Below, piece after piece: positions 52,269 to 59,735 of a stretch of DNA of 64,000 nt (positions are counted from its first letter, which is position 1; each line of letters opens with the position of its first letter). The DNA lies in contig JAKVOA010000001.1 of NCBI GenBank assembly GCA_022483045.1, positions 1,654,501-1,718,500 on the forward strand, written 5' to 3'. The notes beneath the pieces are model-generated. The model was not told the DNA's origin and ran no database searches. It was given only the letters and a program-made list of their open reading frames with translations. The DNA is from Oscillospiraceae bacterium (GTDB lineage Bacteria > Bacillota > Clostridia > Oscillospirales > Acutalibacteraceae). Position numbers and translations under genes: made by a program.

Positions 52269-53336
52269 ATGTATCATCTTACACAGAAGAAATGGAAACG
52301 CGGCCTGGCGGCGCTTCTCGCCGCAGCGATTGGGGCAGTTTCACTGGGCGGCTGCGGTTTGTCTGCATCAGTGCCTACTTTGGCACAAACTGCCGGCAAA
52401 TCAGGTGGCACGGCCGGCACTGCAGGACTGACAAAGCTGCGGCTGGGCATTATGGCAAACTCCAGCGGCGCCTACGCGGCCTCGATTGCCCTGGCAAATG
52501 GTTACTTTAAAAAATACGGGCTGGACGTAACCACTGCGACTTGCGCGGCAGGCATTAACACAGTGGACAGTGTCACTATGGGACAGCTTGACATCGGCTA
52601 CGTGGCGGATTTTGCAGCTATCAACCGCTTTGGCAGCAGTAAACGAAATGAACTGCGTATTTTTGCCAAATTAAACTCCACTAAAGCAAGCGGCACCACG
52701 CTTTATGTTGCGCCGGGCATCCGCTCTCTGGCAGACTTAAAGGGAAAAGGAATTGTAACACAGCTTGGCACCGCCACCGAGTATTACGTTGCAAAGACAC
52801 TGGAAAAGGGCGGTCTGAAAAGCACTGATGTGAAGCTGCTGCCAGTGCAAAGCGGACCGGAAATGCTGGCAGTTATGCAGTCCGGGCAGGCATCGGCATG
52901 CTGGGCTTTTGGCCAAACCGAGCAGAAGCTGCGGAAAACCAAAAAATTCACGAAGCTGACAACGCTAGACAAGATCTGCCAGCCGACACTGGCATTTGCC
53001 ATTGCAAGTGACAGCTTTCTGCGTGAAAACCCCAAAACAGCAGCCGCCTACTTGAAAGGCATGCAGGATGCCAGTACATTTATCAGCAAAAATCCGAAAG
53101 AAGCGGCTGCTCTAGTCGAAAAGCAGAGCGGTGTTCCGCAGGAAACCGTTTTGGCTACTTTCAGCAGTACAGATTTTACGATTGATTTTAAAAAGCCCAC
53201 TTGGAATACGTTGAATTCTATTTACAGCTGGATGGAGCAAAATCAAAAGGTAAAAAACAGCTACACCGTGAAAGACTATGTATCCTTGGATATTTTAGAG
53301 AAAACCTTTCCAAATACAACAGAAAGCGTTGCCTGA
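52269..53336 (+). CDS. ABC transporter substrate-binding lipoprotein, SsuA/NMT1 type
   Basis: A 355-residue extracellular binding protein. The signal peptide ends in the lipobox SLGGCG (Cys about residue 27). The NMT1/SsuA fold shows LRLGIMANSSGAYAA, NGYFKKYGLDVTT and GQLDIGYVADFAAI. The ligand may be an organic sulfonate or sulfate ester, as in relatives, but nitrate, bicarbonate or pyrimidine-precursor binders look similar. AGGAGG lies five bases before ATG 52269. Last gene of the five-gene operon. Confidence 0.92.
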   Translation: MYHLTQKKWKRGLAALLAAAIGAVSLGGCGLSASVPTLAQTAGKSGGTAGTAGLTKLRLGIMANSSGAYAASIALANGYFKKYGLDVTTATCAAGINTVDSVTMGQLDIGYVADFAAINRFGSSKRNELRIFAKLNSTKASGTTLYVAPGIRSLADLKGKGIVTQLGTATEYYVAKTLEKGGLKSTDVKLLPVQSGPEMLAVMQSGQASACWAFGQTEQKLRKTKKFTKLTTLDKICQPTLAFAIASDSFLRENPKTAAAYLKGMQDASTFISKNPKEAAALVEKQSGVPQETVLATFSSTDFTIDFKKPTWNTLNSIYSWMEQNQKVKNSYTVKDYVSLDILEKTFPNTTESVA

Positions 53337-53374
53337 GCCACTCTCAAAAAAGTGGCAGCATAGCATGATGATAA

Positions 53375-53420
53375 AAAATCCAGCAGCTTTTACAAAGAAA
53401 AGGGCTGCTGGATTTTCATT
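53375..53420 (+). terminator. Terminator of the ABC transporter operon
   Basis: A perfect 13-bp stem AAAATCCAGCAGC/GCTGCTGGATTTT. Confidence 0.85.
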
Positions 53421-53434
53421 TTCTATAGCCATTC

Positions 53435-53458
53435 GGTATACACAGCCTTGCGGGAATT
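53435..53458 (+). repeat. Dispersed copy of the 48.5-kb repeat core
   Basis: GGTATACACAGCCTTGCGGG and four further bases match 48535-48558 at 23 of 24 positions. As at copy 1 it touches the 3' end of a gene (the exporter at 53457). Confidence 0.7.
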
Positions 53459-54224
53459 ACTTAAACAGCAGCAGGATTCCCATAGCCACCGTGATAATGA
53501 CCAGTGCAGGCTGAATAACCTTTTCTACTTTTTGCTTATCAAACCGTTTGAGCACCGCCGGCGCAACAAATGCCCCGGTCATAGTGCCGCAGGCAAGCAG
53601 GCCTACCAAACGCCAGTCGACACTGCCGATTCCAAGGTGCATAAAGAATCCCGTTACTGAAATGCCGACAAGCACCATAACCGACGTGCCCACTGTCTGC
53701 AGCGCACTGCAGCCGAGCAGTGTCAATCCCGCAACAATCGGCGTGCTGCCGCTGATTCCGACAAGGCCGGACATGGTCCCACCCAAAACGCCAAACAGCA
53801 CCGCAATTGCCGTACTGTGTTTGTACGCAACAGGCGCCTTTTTTTCGGCGGCGTTTTTCCCTTTGCGTAAAAAAGAAAAGATCATCTGGATTCCGAGGAC
53901 AAGAATAACCAGCCCGGTAAATTTATTATACAGATTTTTAGGAAATACACTGGAAAACAGCGAGCCAATCACCGCGCCGGCAGCGCCCCCTGCCAGCATA
54001 ATCAGCCCGTAGCGCAGCCGGATATTCCCCGCTTTCCAATGGCTGACCGTACCGATTGCCGTGGTCGGAATGATGGTTGCCAAAGATGTAGACGCCGCAA
54101 TCGCCGGCGAAACATTGAAAAGTCCGGTTAAAATGCCAACGTAAATACCGCCGCCCCCGCCACCGACGGAAATGATTAAAAAACCAATTAGGAACCCAAC
54201 AATAGGAAGCGCTAAATATGTCAT
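53457..54224 (-). CDS. TauE/SafE-family sulfite exporter
   Basis: A 255-residue membrane protein with eight or so helices. The N-terminal half has GFLIGFLIISVGGGGGGIYVG and the second half GVLGGTMSGLVGISGSTPIV, the two related halves of TauE/SafE (COG0730). Members export sulfite, sulfonates or other sulfur compounds. It faces the trx-arylsulfotransferase-ABC operon tail to tail and would remove sulfite or sulfate released by that pathway. AAAGGAG lies before the ATG. Confidence 0.92.
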   Translation of the reverse strand: MTYLALPIVGFLIGFLIISVGGGGGGIYVGILTGLFNVSPAIAASTSLATIIPTTAIGTVSHWKAGNIRLRYGLIMLAGGAAGAVIGSLFSSVFPKNLYNKFTGLVILVLGIQMIFSFLRKGKNAAEKKAPVAYKHSTAIAVLFGVLGGTMSGLVGISGSTPIVAGLTLLGCSALQTVGTSVMVLVGISVTGFFMHLGIGSVDWRLVGLLACGTMTGAFVAPAVLKRFDKQKVEKVIQPALVIITVAMGILLLFK

Positions 54225-54282
54225 ACTGACTCCTTTGAAGCAGTGACTCTCATCTGCTGGTGAATCATTTTGTATTACTATT

Positions 54283-54308
54283 TTGACATATTTAATCTAG
54301 TTTGTCAA
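54283..54308. promoter_or_regulatory. Palindrome in exporter/TetR intergenic region
   Basis: TTGACA (54283-54288) and TGTCAA (54303-54308) form an inverted repeat around a 14-base centre. On the minus strand the same TTGACA followed 17 bases later by CAAAAT may be the exporter promoter, so a regulator binding here would control it. Confidence 0.45.
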
Positions 54309-54391
54309 GCAATCAATGGGTATCTGCTCCTCGGCGGACAAAACTTATCGCTTCGCACAAAACGGATTTGCTGTGCAGTATCTGTGCAAAC

Positions 54392-54420
54392 TTGACAATA
54401 AATAGCAAACAGCTTAAGAT
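54392..54420 (+). promoter_or_regulatory. Promoter of the TetR gene
   Basis: TTGACA (54392-54397), 17-base spacer, TAAGAT (54415-54420). The expected start base is the A of the ATG at 54427. Confidence 0.6.
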
Positions 54421-54426
54421 GGAACT

Positions 54427-54987
54427 ATGAAAAACAAAAGCATGGAAAAAATCGATTATATTCTCACAGCGGCCCTAGAGGTTTTTCTGCAGTACGGTTT
54501 TAAAAAAACTTCTATGGATGACATTGCAAAAGCCGCAGGCATTACGCGCCAAGGCCTTTATTTCCATTTCAAAAATAAAGATGAAATATTTGCGGCCTCT
54601 ATTCAAAAGGCTCTGCACGACGGCCTGCAAGCCGCATCCGCGGCCTTGAAAGAAAACGGTGCACCGCTGGAAAGAAAGCTTTTCCGTGCACTGGACGCAT
54701 GGTACGGCAGCTATGCCGGCCTGTTTGGCTCTGAACGTTCCGACTGGGACTTTCACTGCAGGCGCGTCTGCGGCAGCGACATTGCAGACAGCGAAACTCT
54801 GTTCCGCCAAAAGCTGACAGAGACCATTTTCGCCTGCACCGACAAACCGCCCGTACAAGCGCATGCACAGACAATCGCTGAGGTGCTTTGCACCTGCGGG
54901 CAGTCTTGGAAGCGTACCGCCGATTCCCACGAAAAATTCACTGAAAAGATGTACGGCGCCATTCGCTTATGCTGCCAAAACAGCTAG
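54427..54987 (+). CDS. TetR/AcrR-family regulator
   Basis: A 186-residue repressor. The N-terminal helix-turn-helix is ALEVFLQYGFKKTSMDDIAK with AAGITRQGLYFHFKNKDEIF; the ligand-binding domain is helical and contains several cysteines (residues in DFHCRRVCGSD and EVLCTCGQS), which could sense redox or reactive sulfur. It diverges from the sulfite-exporter gene and probably regulates it and perhaps the adjacent operon. No ribosome site is visible before either the ATG at 54427 or the one at 54442. Confidence 0.92.
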   Translation: MKNKSMEKIDYILTAALEVFLQYGFKKTSMDDIAKAAGITRQGLYFHFKNKDEIFAASIQKALHDGLQAASAALKENGAPLERKLFRALDAWYGSYAGLFGSERSDWDFHCRRVCGSDIADSETLFRQKLTETIFACTDKPPVQAHAQTIAEVLCTCGQSWKRTADSHEKFTEKMYGAIRLCCQNS

Positions 54988-55003
54988 CACATTTTTACAG
55001 GGC

Positions 55004-55516
55004 TTAGCCGTACTGTGAAAAGTGCTTTATAAAGTCTGCTTCTTCTCTTTTTGTGTGCAGGACAACCGTCTTTTGGCTGTGATTTTTTAATGTAGCATAG
55101 ATCTTTGGCAGATCTTCTTTTTGATACTGGTCTGTCCACTTTAATAAACCGGCAAGGGACTTTATGGTTTCTTTTTTGCCGTGTTCGATTCCCATCTTTC
55201 TTTTTAGGAAGCGGATAAGGACACGGAATTTGCAAATGCCTACAGGAAAATCCAAAACGATAATGGTATCTGCTTTTTCAAAGCTTTCGTGTACCCACGC
55301 ATGATAGACGCCCTCGATAATCCAGTCCTTGCGCTTTAGGATTTCTTTAAGAAATTGGTCCCTTTTCTCCCGCGGCATTTTTACGCCGTATTGATTTGCT
55401 GTATTCTTCCAAAACAAATCATCCAGGTCATCATGCGGGACACCATACTTTTGAGACAACCTATTTGCTAAATAGGTCTTTCCGCTGCCGCTGCCGCCAA
55501 TGATGTGGATTTTCAT
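55004..55516 (-). CDS. P-loop kinase-like protein (FlaR/topology-modulation family)
   Basis: A 170-residue nucleotide kinase-like protein. The P-loop is IIGGSGSGKTYLANRL; WIIEGVYHAWV and the strand IIVLDFPVG follow, as in the adenylate-kinase-related proteins annotated as DNA topology modulation protein FlaR. Real substrate unknown. It is convergent with the TetR gene; an imperfect hairpin spans the two stops (54988-55020). Confidence 0.88.
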   Translation of the reverse strand: MKIHIIGGSGSGKTYLANRLSQKYGVPHDDLDDLFWKNTANQYGVKMPREKRDQFLKEILKRKDWIIEGVYHAWVHESFEKADTIIVLDFPVGICKFRVLIRFLKRKMGIEHGKKETIKSLAGLLKWTDQYQKEDLPKIYATLKNHSQKTVVLHTKREEADFIKHFSQYG

Positions 55517-55665
55517 TCTGCATTTTCCTCCGTGGAGTATTTTCGATTACCGCCATTATAACATACTTTTCGGCGCGGCCGCATAAGGAAGTCCGAAGCA
55601 AAACCTTGCACAGTGGGCAGGCACCTTTTCTGCTGCAGATTTTAGCTCAAGTTAGGTCGAAGCGG

Positions 55666-55694
55666 TTGACAAAATGGAAAAAAGTTGCTATTCT
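55666..55694 (+). promoter_or_regulatory. Promoter of the ATP-grasp operon
   Basis: TTGACA (55666-55671), 17-base spacer, TATTCT (55689-55694); start expected near 55701. Confidence 0.65.
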
Positions 55695-55706
55695 AATAAA
55701 ATAAAA

Positions 55707-55742
55707 GGCAAAGGGGCCAGTGTGCTCCTTTGCCCTTTTTTT
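55707..55742 (+). terminator. Intrinsic terminator in the ATP-grasp leader
   Basis: GGCAAAGG (55707-55714) pairs with CCTTTGCC (55727-55734), extended by two further pairs, then a run of seven T. It begins about six bases after the expected transcript start and 60 bases before the gene, so it acts as an attenuator if the promoter is real. Confidence 0.8.
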
Positions 55743-55801
55743 GTAAAAGTACGCCGGAAGCACCCTGCCCTCCCCTTGCAGAGAAAAGGGAGGTAACATG
55801 T

Positions 55802-57118
55802 ATGCCTAATCCACTGATTTGTCATACGGACCAAATCAATCAGCAGTTAGCCCGCTACGGTGTGAAATTCGGTATCTATAAAAATGGTGAATTTCACGAA
55901 CGGCTGTTTCCATTTGACCCGATTCCCCGCATCATTCAGCACGCAGATTTTCAAAAGCTGGACTGCGGCCTTTCTCAGCGCGTACGCGCCCTGAATTGCT
56001 ACCTAAAAGATTTGTACAGCGACGCAAAGATTGTAAAAGACGGCATTATACCAAAAGATTTTGCCTATTCCTCCTCTGGGTTTCTTTCTGCATGTATCGG
56101 TATTACGCCGCCCGGCGGAGTATACAGCCACATTTCCGGCATTGACCTGGTGCAGGGCAAAGACAGCGAATGGTATATTTTAGAGGACAACCTGCGCATT
56201 CCCTCGGGTGCCTCTTATCCGCTGATTGCACGCATGCTCTGCCGCCGGTGCAGCCCAGCCACTTTTCGTGATACGCCGATTGTCGACAACCGCGACTACC
56301 ATACTCTGCTGCGCGGCGTGATGGATAGTGTCAACACCGGTGGGCTAAACGTTGTTTTTACCCCCGGGCGCTACAACGCCGCCTATTTTGAACACAGCTA
56401 CCTCGCTGAAAAAACAGGCGCTGTGCTGGCAGAGCCGGGCGACCTTTTTGTAGAAGGGGACAAGGTTTATTACCAAACCTACGGCGCAAAAGAACGTGTC
56501 GGGGCCATTTACCGCCGCGTCAGCGATGAATATATGGACCCGGTCGCCTTTGATGCAAAGTCTTTAATCGGTATTCCAAACCTGATGGCCGCCTACCGTG
56601 CGGGCAACGTGGCACTGATCAATGCGCTGGGCAACGGCGCAGCCGACGACAAGGGCATTTATTACTTTGTACCAAAGATGATTCACTATTATCTAAAAGA
56701 AGAGCCAATTCTGCAAAATGCACCGACTTACCTGCCCTTTTACCCGAAAGACAGGCAGTATGTACTGGAACACCTCAGCCATCTGGTTATAAAAGACGTG
56801 GCCGAGGCCGGCGGCTACGGCGTAGTCTTTGGCAACCGAATGACCGCCGCACAGCTGGAAAATATGCGAAACCTTATCTGCAAAGAGCCGCGGCGCTTTA
56901 TTGCACAGGAGGTTATTGATTTTCAAGACCTGCCAGTCCTGTGCGACGGCAAAGAAGAGCCGCGCAAAGCAGACCTGCGCGCTTTTGTATTGACCAGCAA
57001 AGACAAAATCAGCGTTTGGCCAAGCGGGCTGACGCGCTTTTCCAGCGACCCGACCAGCTTTATCGTCAATTCTTCACAAGGAGGAGGTTTTAAAGACACA
57101 TGGGTGCTCTCTCATTGA
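55802..57118 (+). CDS. Circularly permuted ATP-grasp type 2 protein
   Basis: A 438-residue protein of the CP_ATPgrasp_2 (DUF404/DUF407) group of putative amide/peptide ligases. Seen: RVRALNCYLKDLYSDAKIVKDG, split over two helices; SGIDLVQGKDSEWYILEDNLRIPSG, the metal/ATP region; VAEAGGYGVVFGNRM; and RFIAQEVIDFQDLP, where acidic and basic residues of the ATP-grasp fold lie. No membrane segments. Relatives always travel with an alpha-E protein, as here, and are thought to join amino acids or modify peptides, but no product is known to me. I start at ATG 55802, eight bases after GGGAGG. Confidence 0.93.
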   Translation: MPNPLICHTDQINQQLARYGVKFGIYKNGEFHERLFPFDPIPRIIQHADFQKLDCGLSQRVRALNCYLKDLYSDAKIVKDGIIPKDFAYSSSGFLSACIGITPPGGVYSHISGIDLVQGKDSEWYILEDNLRIPSGASYPLIARMLCRRCSPATFRDTPIVDNRDYHTLLRGVMDSVNTGGLNVVFTPGRYNAAYFEHSYLAEKTGAVLAEPGDLFVEGDKVYYQTYGAKERVGAIYRRVSDEYMDPVAFDAKSLIGIPNLMAAYRAGNVALINALGNGAADDKGIYYFVPKMIHYYLKEEPILQNAPTYLPFYPKDRQYVLEHLSHLVIKDVAEAGGYGVVFGNRMTAAQLENMRNLICKEPRRFIAQEVIDFQDLPVLCDGKEEPRKADLRAFVLTSKDKISVWPSGLTRFSSDPTSFIVNSSQGGGFKDTWVLSH

Positions 57119-57774
57119 CAAAATCAAACCGCCTGTTTTGGCTTGGGCGGTACACAGAACGCGTTTTTACAACCCTGCAGTATCTGCTTGACAGATATGA
57201 CAAAGTGGTGGATGGGCTGCCGATTGACCATGCGGCTTTCTGCTGCAGTATGGGCATAGGCGACTGCTACAGAGATGACGAGGATTTTGTGCGGCGCTAC
57301 CTGTTTGATACAGAAGATCCCTCTTCTGTACTTAACAGTATGTACAGCGCCTATGACAACGCGGTAGTGCTGCGCGACACGCTTTCCTCTATAACGCTCT
57401 CTTACATTGAAATGGCGCTTTCTGCGCTGAAAAAAGCCGCCAAAAGTGACGGTCCCGCCCTGCAGGCACAGTGGGTCATTGATGACATCATGGCTTTTCG
57501 CGGTGCATCCGATGACTTTATCTATGACGAAAACAGCCGCAATATTCTGAAATGTGGCACGAGTGTCGAGCGCATTGACCTGTACCTGCGTATCGAATAC
57601 CGTGTTGACCGTATCCCCGCCGAAATGAGTCGGCTGCTCAACCGCCTTTATAAAACCAAACTCGCTACGAATCCGGAAGACCTGGACACACTGGTACAGG
57701 CCGTACTGGAAAAACCAGACCGGCTGTCAAATGTAAAACTGATTTCCTGTATAGAAGACCTGTTTCAAGTGTAG
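57100..57774 (+). CDS. Alpha-E domain protein
   Basis: A 224-residue, almost wholly helical protein of the alpha-E (DUF403) family. It starts LTKSNRLFWLGRYTERVF and contains FLFDTEDPSSVLNSMYSAY-like and DRIPAEMSRLLNRLY segments. The function is unknown; it is the constant partner of the ATP-grasp protein. It overlaps the preceding gene by 19 bases, with AGGAGGAGG located inside the ATP-grasp gene. The stretch 57775-57832 after it holds nothing recognisable. Confidence 0.93.
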   Translation: MGALSLTKSNRLFWLGRYTERVFTTLQYLLDRYDKVVDGLPIDHAAFCCSMGIGDCYRDDEDFVRRYLFDTEDPSSVLNSMYSAYDNAVVLRDTLSSITLSYIEMALSALKKAAKSDGPALQAQWVIDDIMAFRGASDDFIYDENSRNILKCGTSVERIDLYLRIEYRVDRIPAEMSRLLNRLYKTKLATNPEDLDTLVQAVLEKPDRLSNVKLISCIEDLFQV

Positions 57775-57832
57775 CAAAGCATTCCTTTTTATTACAGACA
57801 GCCGCCGCAAAAAAGCAGATTTCTCCCGTAGG

Positions 57833-57861
57833 TTGAAAAAGCCATGACTTGCCTTTATAAT
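57833..57861 (+). promoter_or_regulatory. Promoter of the transglutaminase operon
   Basis: TTGAAA (57833-57838), 17-base spacer, TATAAT (57856-57861); start expected near 57868. Confidence 0.7.
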
Positions 57862-57865
57862 AAAA

Positions 57866-57899
57866 ACAAAGCTCGGCACACAGGGCCGGGCTTTGTTTT
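57866..57899 (+). terminator. Intrinsic terminator in the transglutaminase leader
   Basis: ACAAAGCTCGGC (57866-57877) pairs with GCCGGGCTTTGT (57885-57896, one wobble), followed by TTTG. The stem starts at the expected transcript start, the same arrangement as before the ATP-grasp gene. Confidence 0.65.
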
Positions 57900-57971
57900 G
57901 CGCTGAGACCGCCGAACCGAACCGGCCGGTCTGCCCGAAAAGCATTGCCAAACCGGAGGCGGGAGCATTTC

Positions 57972-58775
57972 ATGCGAAATTTATCAATTTACTTCCATAC
58001 GGCTGTTTCTTTTTCTGCGCCTGTCACAGAGCACTATTTTACTTTGCGCTGCATTCCCGCGGACGGGCCGACTCAGCGCATGACCAGCTGGTCCCTGCAG
58101 CTGCAGCCTGCAGCGGACTTTCTTCTGCAGCGCGACGGTTTTGGCAACCGCCTGACCGTTGGGCAGCTGCACGCACCGCATACTTCGCTTGCTTACACCG
58201 TGCGGGGCAGCGTACAGACAGACCTTTCTGTACGCGACTGCACACCGCCTAGGCCGGTTGACTGCTGCCCATCTCCCTGTACAGCGCCAACCAATGCCCT
58301 GCGCACTTTTTTGGCAGCGCTTCCCCTGCCAAAAGACCCGCTGGCGCGAGCTTGTCTACTTTCCCGTGCAGTCAGCGACCATTTTCTTTATACGCCGGGT
58401 GCAACCGATATTCACACCACTGCTGGGGAAGCTTTCGCCTTGGGAAAGGGTGTTTGTCAAGACTATGCGCAGGTGCTGGTTGCCCTGTGCCGCCTTGCGG
58501 GGCTGCCGGCGCGCTATGTCAGCGGACTGCCCGAAGGTAATGGAGAAACACATGCCTGGGCAGAGATTTTTTGCAGCGGTGCCTGGTATGGGCTAGACCC
58601 AACCCGCCGCTGTGAGGCAGACGAGGGATATGTGCGTCTGAATGTCGGCCGTGAATACGCGGACTGCCCCATTGAGCGCGGTGTCTTTCTTGGCGCTGCC
58701 CAGCAGCAGCAATCTGTTTATATGAAAGTTTCTGCAGCATCTGTTAATGCAGATTCACCTGAATCATTCCTTTAG
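57972..58775 (+). CDS. Transglutaminase-like cysteine protease family protein
   Basis: A 267-residue protein. Residues 1-85 are the beta-rich bacterial transglutaminase N-terminal domain; the catalytic core follows with Cys162 in GKGVCQDYAQ, His194 in GETHAWAEIF and Asp209 in YGLDPTRR, so all three catalytic residues are present. Proteins of this type regularly accompany ATP-grasp/alpha-E pairs, probably cleaving or cross-linking the product. No signal peptide, thus cytoplasmic. ATG 57972 is preceded by GGGAG. Confidence 0.93.
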   Translation: MRNLSIYFHTAVSFSAPVTEHYFTLRCIPADGPTQRMTSWSLQLQPAADFLLQRDGFGNRLTVGQLHAPHTSLAYTVRGSVQTDLSVRDCTPPRPVDCCPSPCTAPTNALRTFLAALPLPKDPLARACLLSRAVSDHFLYTPGATDIHTTAGEAFALGKGVCQDYAQVLVALCRLAGLPARYVSGLPEGNGETHAWAEIFCSGAWYGLDPTRRCEADEGYVRLNVGREYADCPIERGVFLGAAQQQQSVYMKVSAASVNADSPESFL

Positions 58776-58793
58776 AAAGGCTGGCATTTTTCT

Positions 58794-59735
58794 ATGGAAG
58801 AAACCATTGTCTCGGCGCAGCTAGCTGTAGACGAGACGCTCGAAATCCGCAAGAACCGGGTCACCTCGGGCAGCGGCACCAACCCGAAAGAAAAGCGCCT
58901 GTGCATTGTCACCGGTACGCACGGCGATGAGCTGGAGGGGCAGTACGTCTGCTGGCAGCTCAACCGCATTCTGCACCAATACCCTGAGCGCCTGCACGGC
59001 ACCGTGGATATTTACCCGGCCCTCAACCCGCTGGGCATCAACACCATGACCCGCGGTATCCCGATGTTTGACCTGGACATGAACCGGATCTTTCCTGGCA
59101 GCGAAAGCGGCGCCGCCGCAGAATATATTGCGGCCGGCATCATTCGCGATATAAAAGGTGCAGACGTATGTATTGACATTCATGCCAGCAATATCTACCT
59201 GCGCGAACTGCCCCAAGTGCGCGTTAGCGAAGACACGGCAGACACGCTGCTACCCCTGGCAAAGCTTTTAAATGTAGACTTTGTGTGGGTGCACGCTGCA
59301 GCCACCGTACTGGAAAGTACACTTGCGCACAGCCTAAACACCCTTGGCACACCAACGCTTGTGGTTGAAATGGGCGTAGGCATGCGCATTACCGAAGCTT
59401 ACGGTCAGCAGTTGATTGTGGGTATTTTAAATCTAATGCATTCCCTTGGAATGTGGGATGGCCCGGTAGAAGCAGTCCGGCAGCCGGTCATCAGCCGCGA
59501 CGGCAAAGTTAGCTTTATCAATGCCGGTGCTTCCGGCGTATTTCTTCCCACTGCCCGACACCATAACCGAGTCGTGCCCGGCCAGCAGCTAGGCGTGATT
59601 GCAGACCCGCTTTCCGGCGAAATACGAGAAGTACTGCATTCCCCGGCAAAGGGCACGCTGTTTACACTGCGGGAATATCCGATTGTCTACGAAGGTTCTT
59701 TAATTGCACGTATTCTTGGGGAGGCAGAGTCATGA
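58794..59735 (+). CDS. Aspartoacylase/AstE-family zinc deacylase (active type)
   Basis: A 313-residue M14-related amidohydrolase. Zinc ligands are His43 and Glu46 in GTHGDELEG and His130 in CIDIHAS; the arginine-binding DMNRIFPG lies near residue 95; the catalytic glutamate is Glu192 in VVEMGVG. The family removes acyl groups from amino acids (succinylglutamate, N-acetylaspartate) or acts on short peptides. It follows the transglutaminase gene by 18 bases and overlaps its paralogue by four. Substrate probably relates to the ATP-grasp product. Confidence 0.92.
   Translation: MEETIVSAQLAVDETLEIRKNRVTSGSGTNPKEKRLCIVTGTHGDELEGQYVCWQLNRILHQYPERLHGTVDIYPALNPLGINTMTRGIPMFDLDMNRIFPGSESGAAAEYIAAGIIRDIKGADVCIDIHASNIYLRELPQVRVSEDTADTLLPLAKLLNVDFVWVHAAATVLESTLAHSLNTLGTPTLVVEMGVGMRITEAYGQQLIVGILNLMHSLGMWDGPVEAVRQPVISRDGKVSFINAGASGVFLPTARHHNRVVPGQQLGVIADPLSGEIREVLHSPAKGTLFTLREYPIVYEGSLIARILGEAES

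Noticed and set aside
53329-53514. Short plus-strand frame across the operon terminator
   Set aside because: It crosses a perfect terminator hairpin and the end of the opposite exporter gene.
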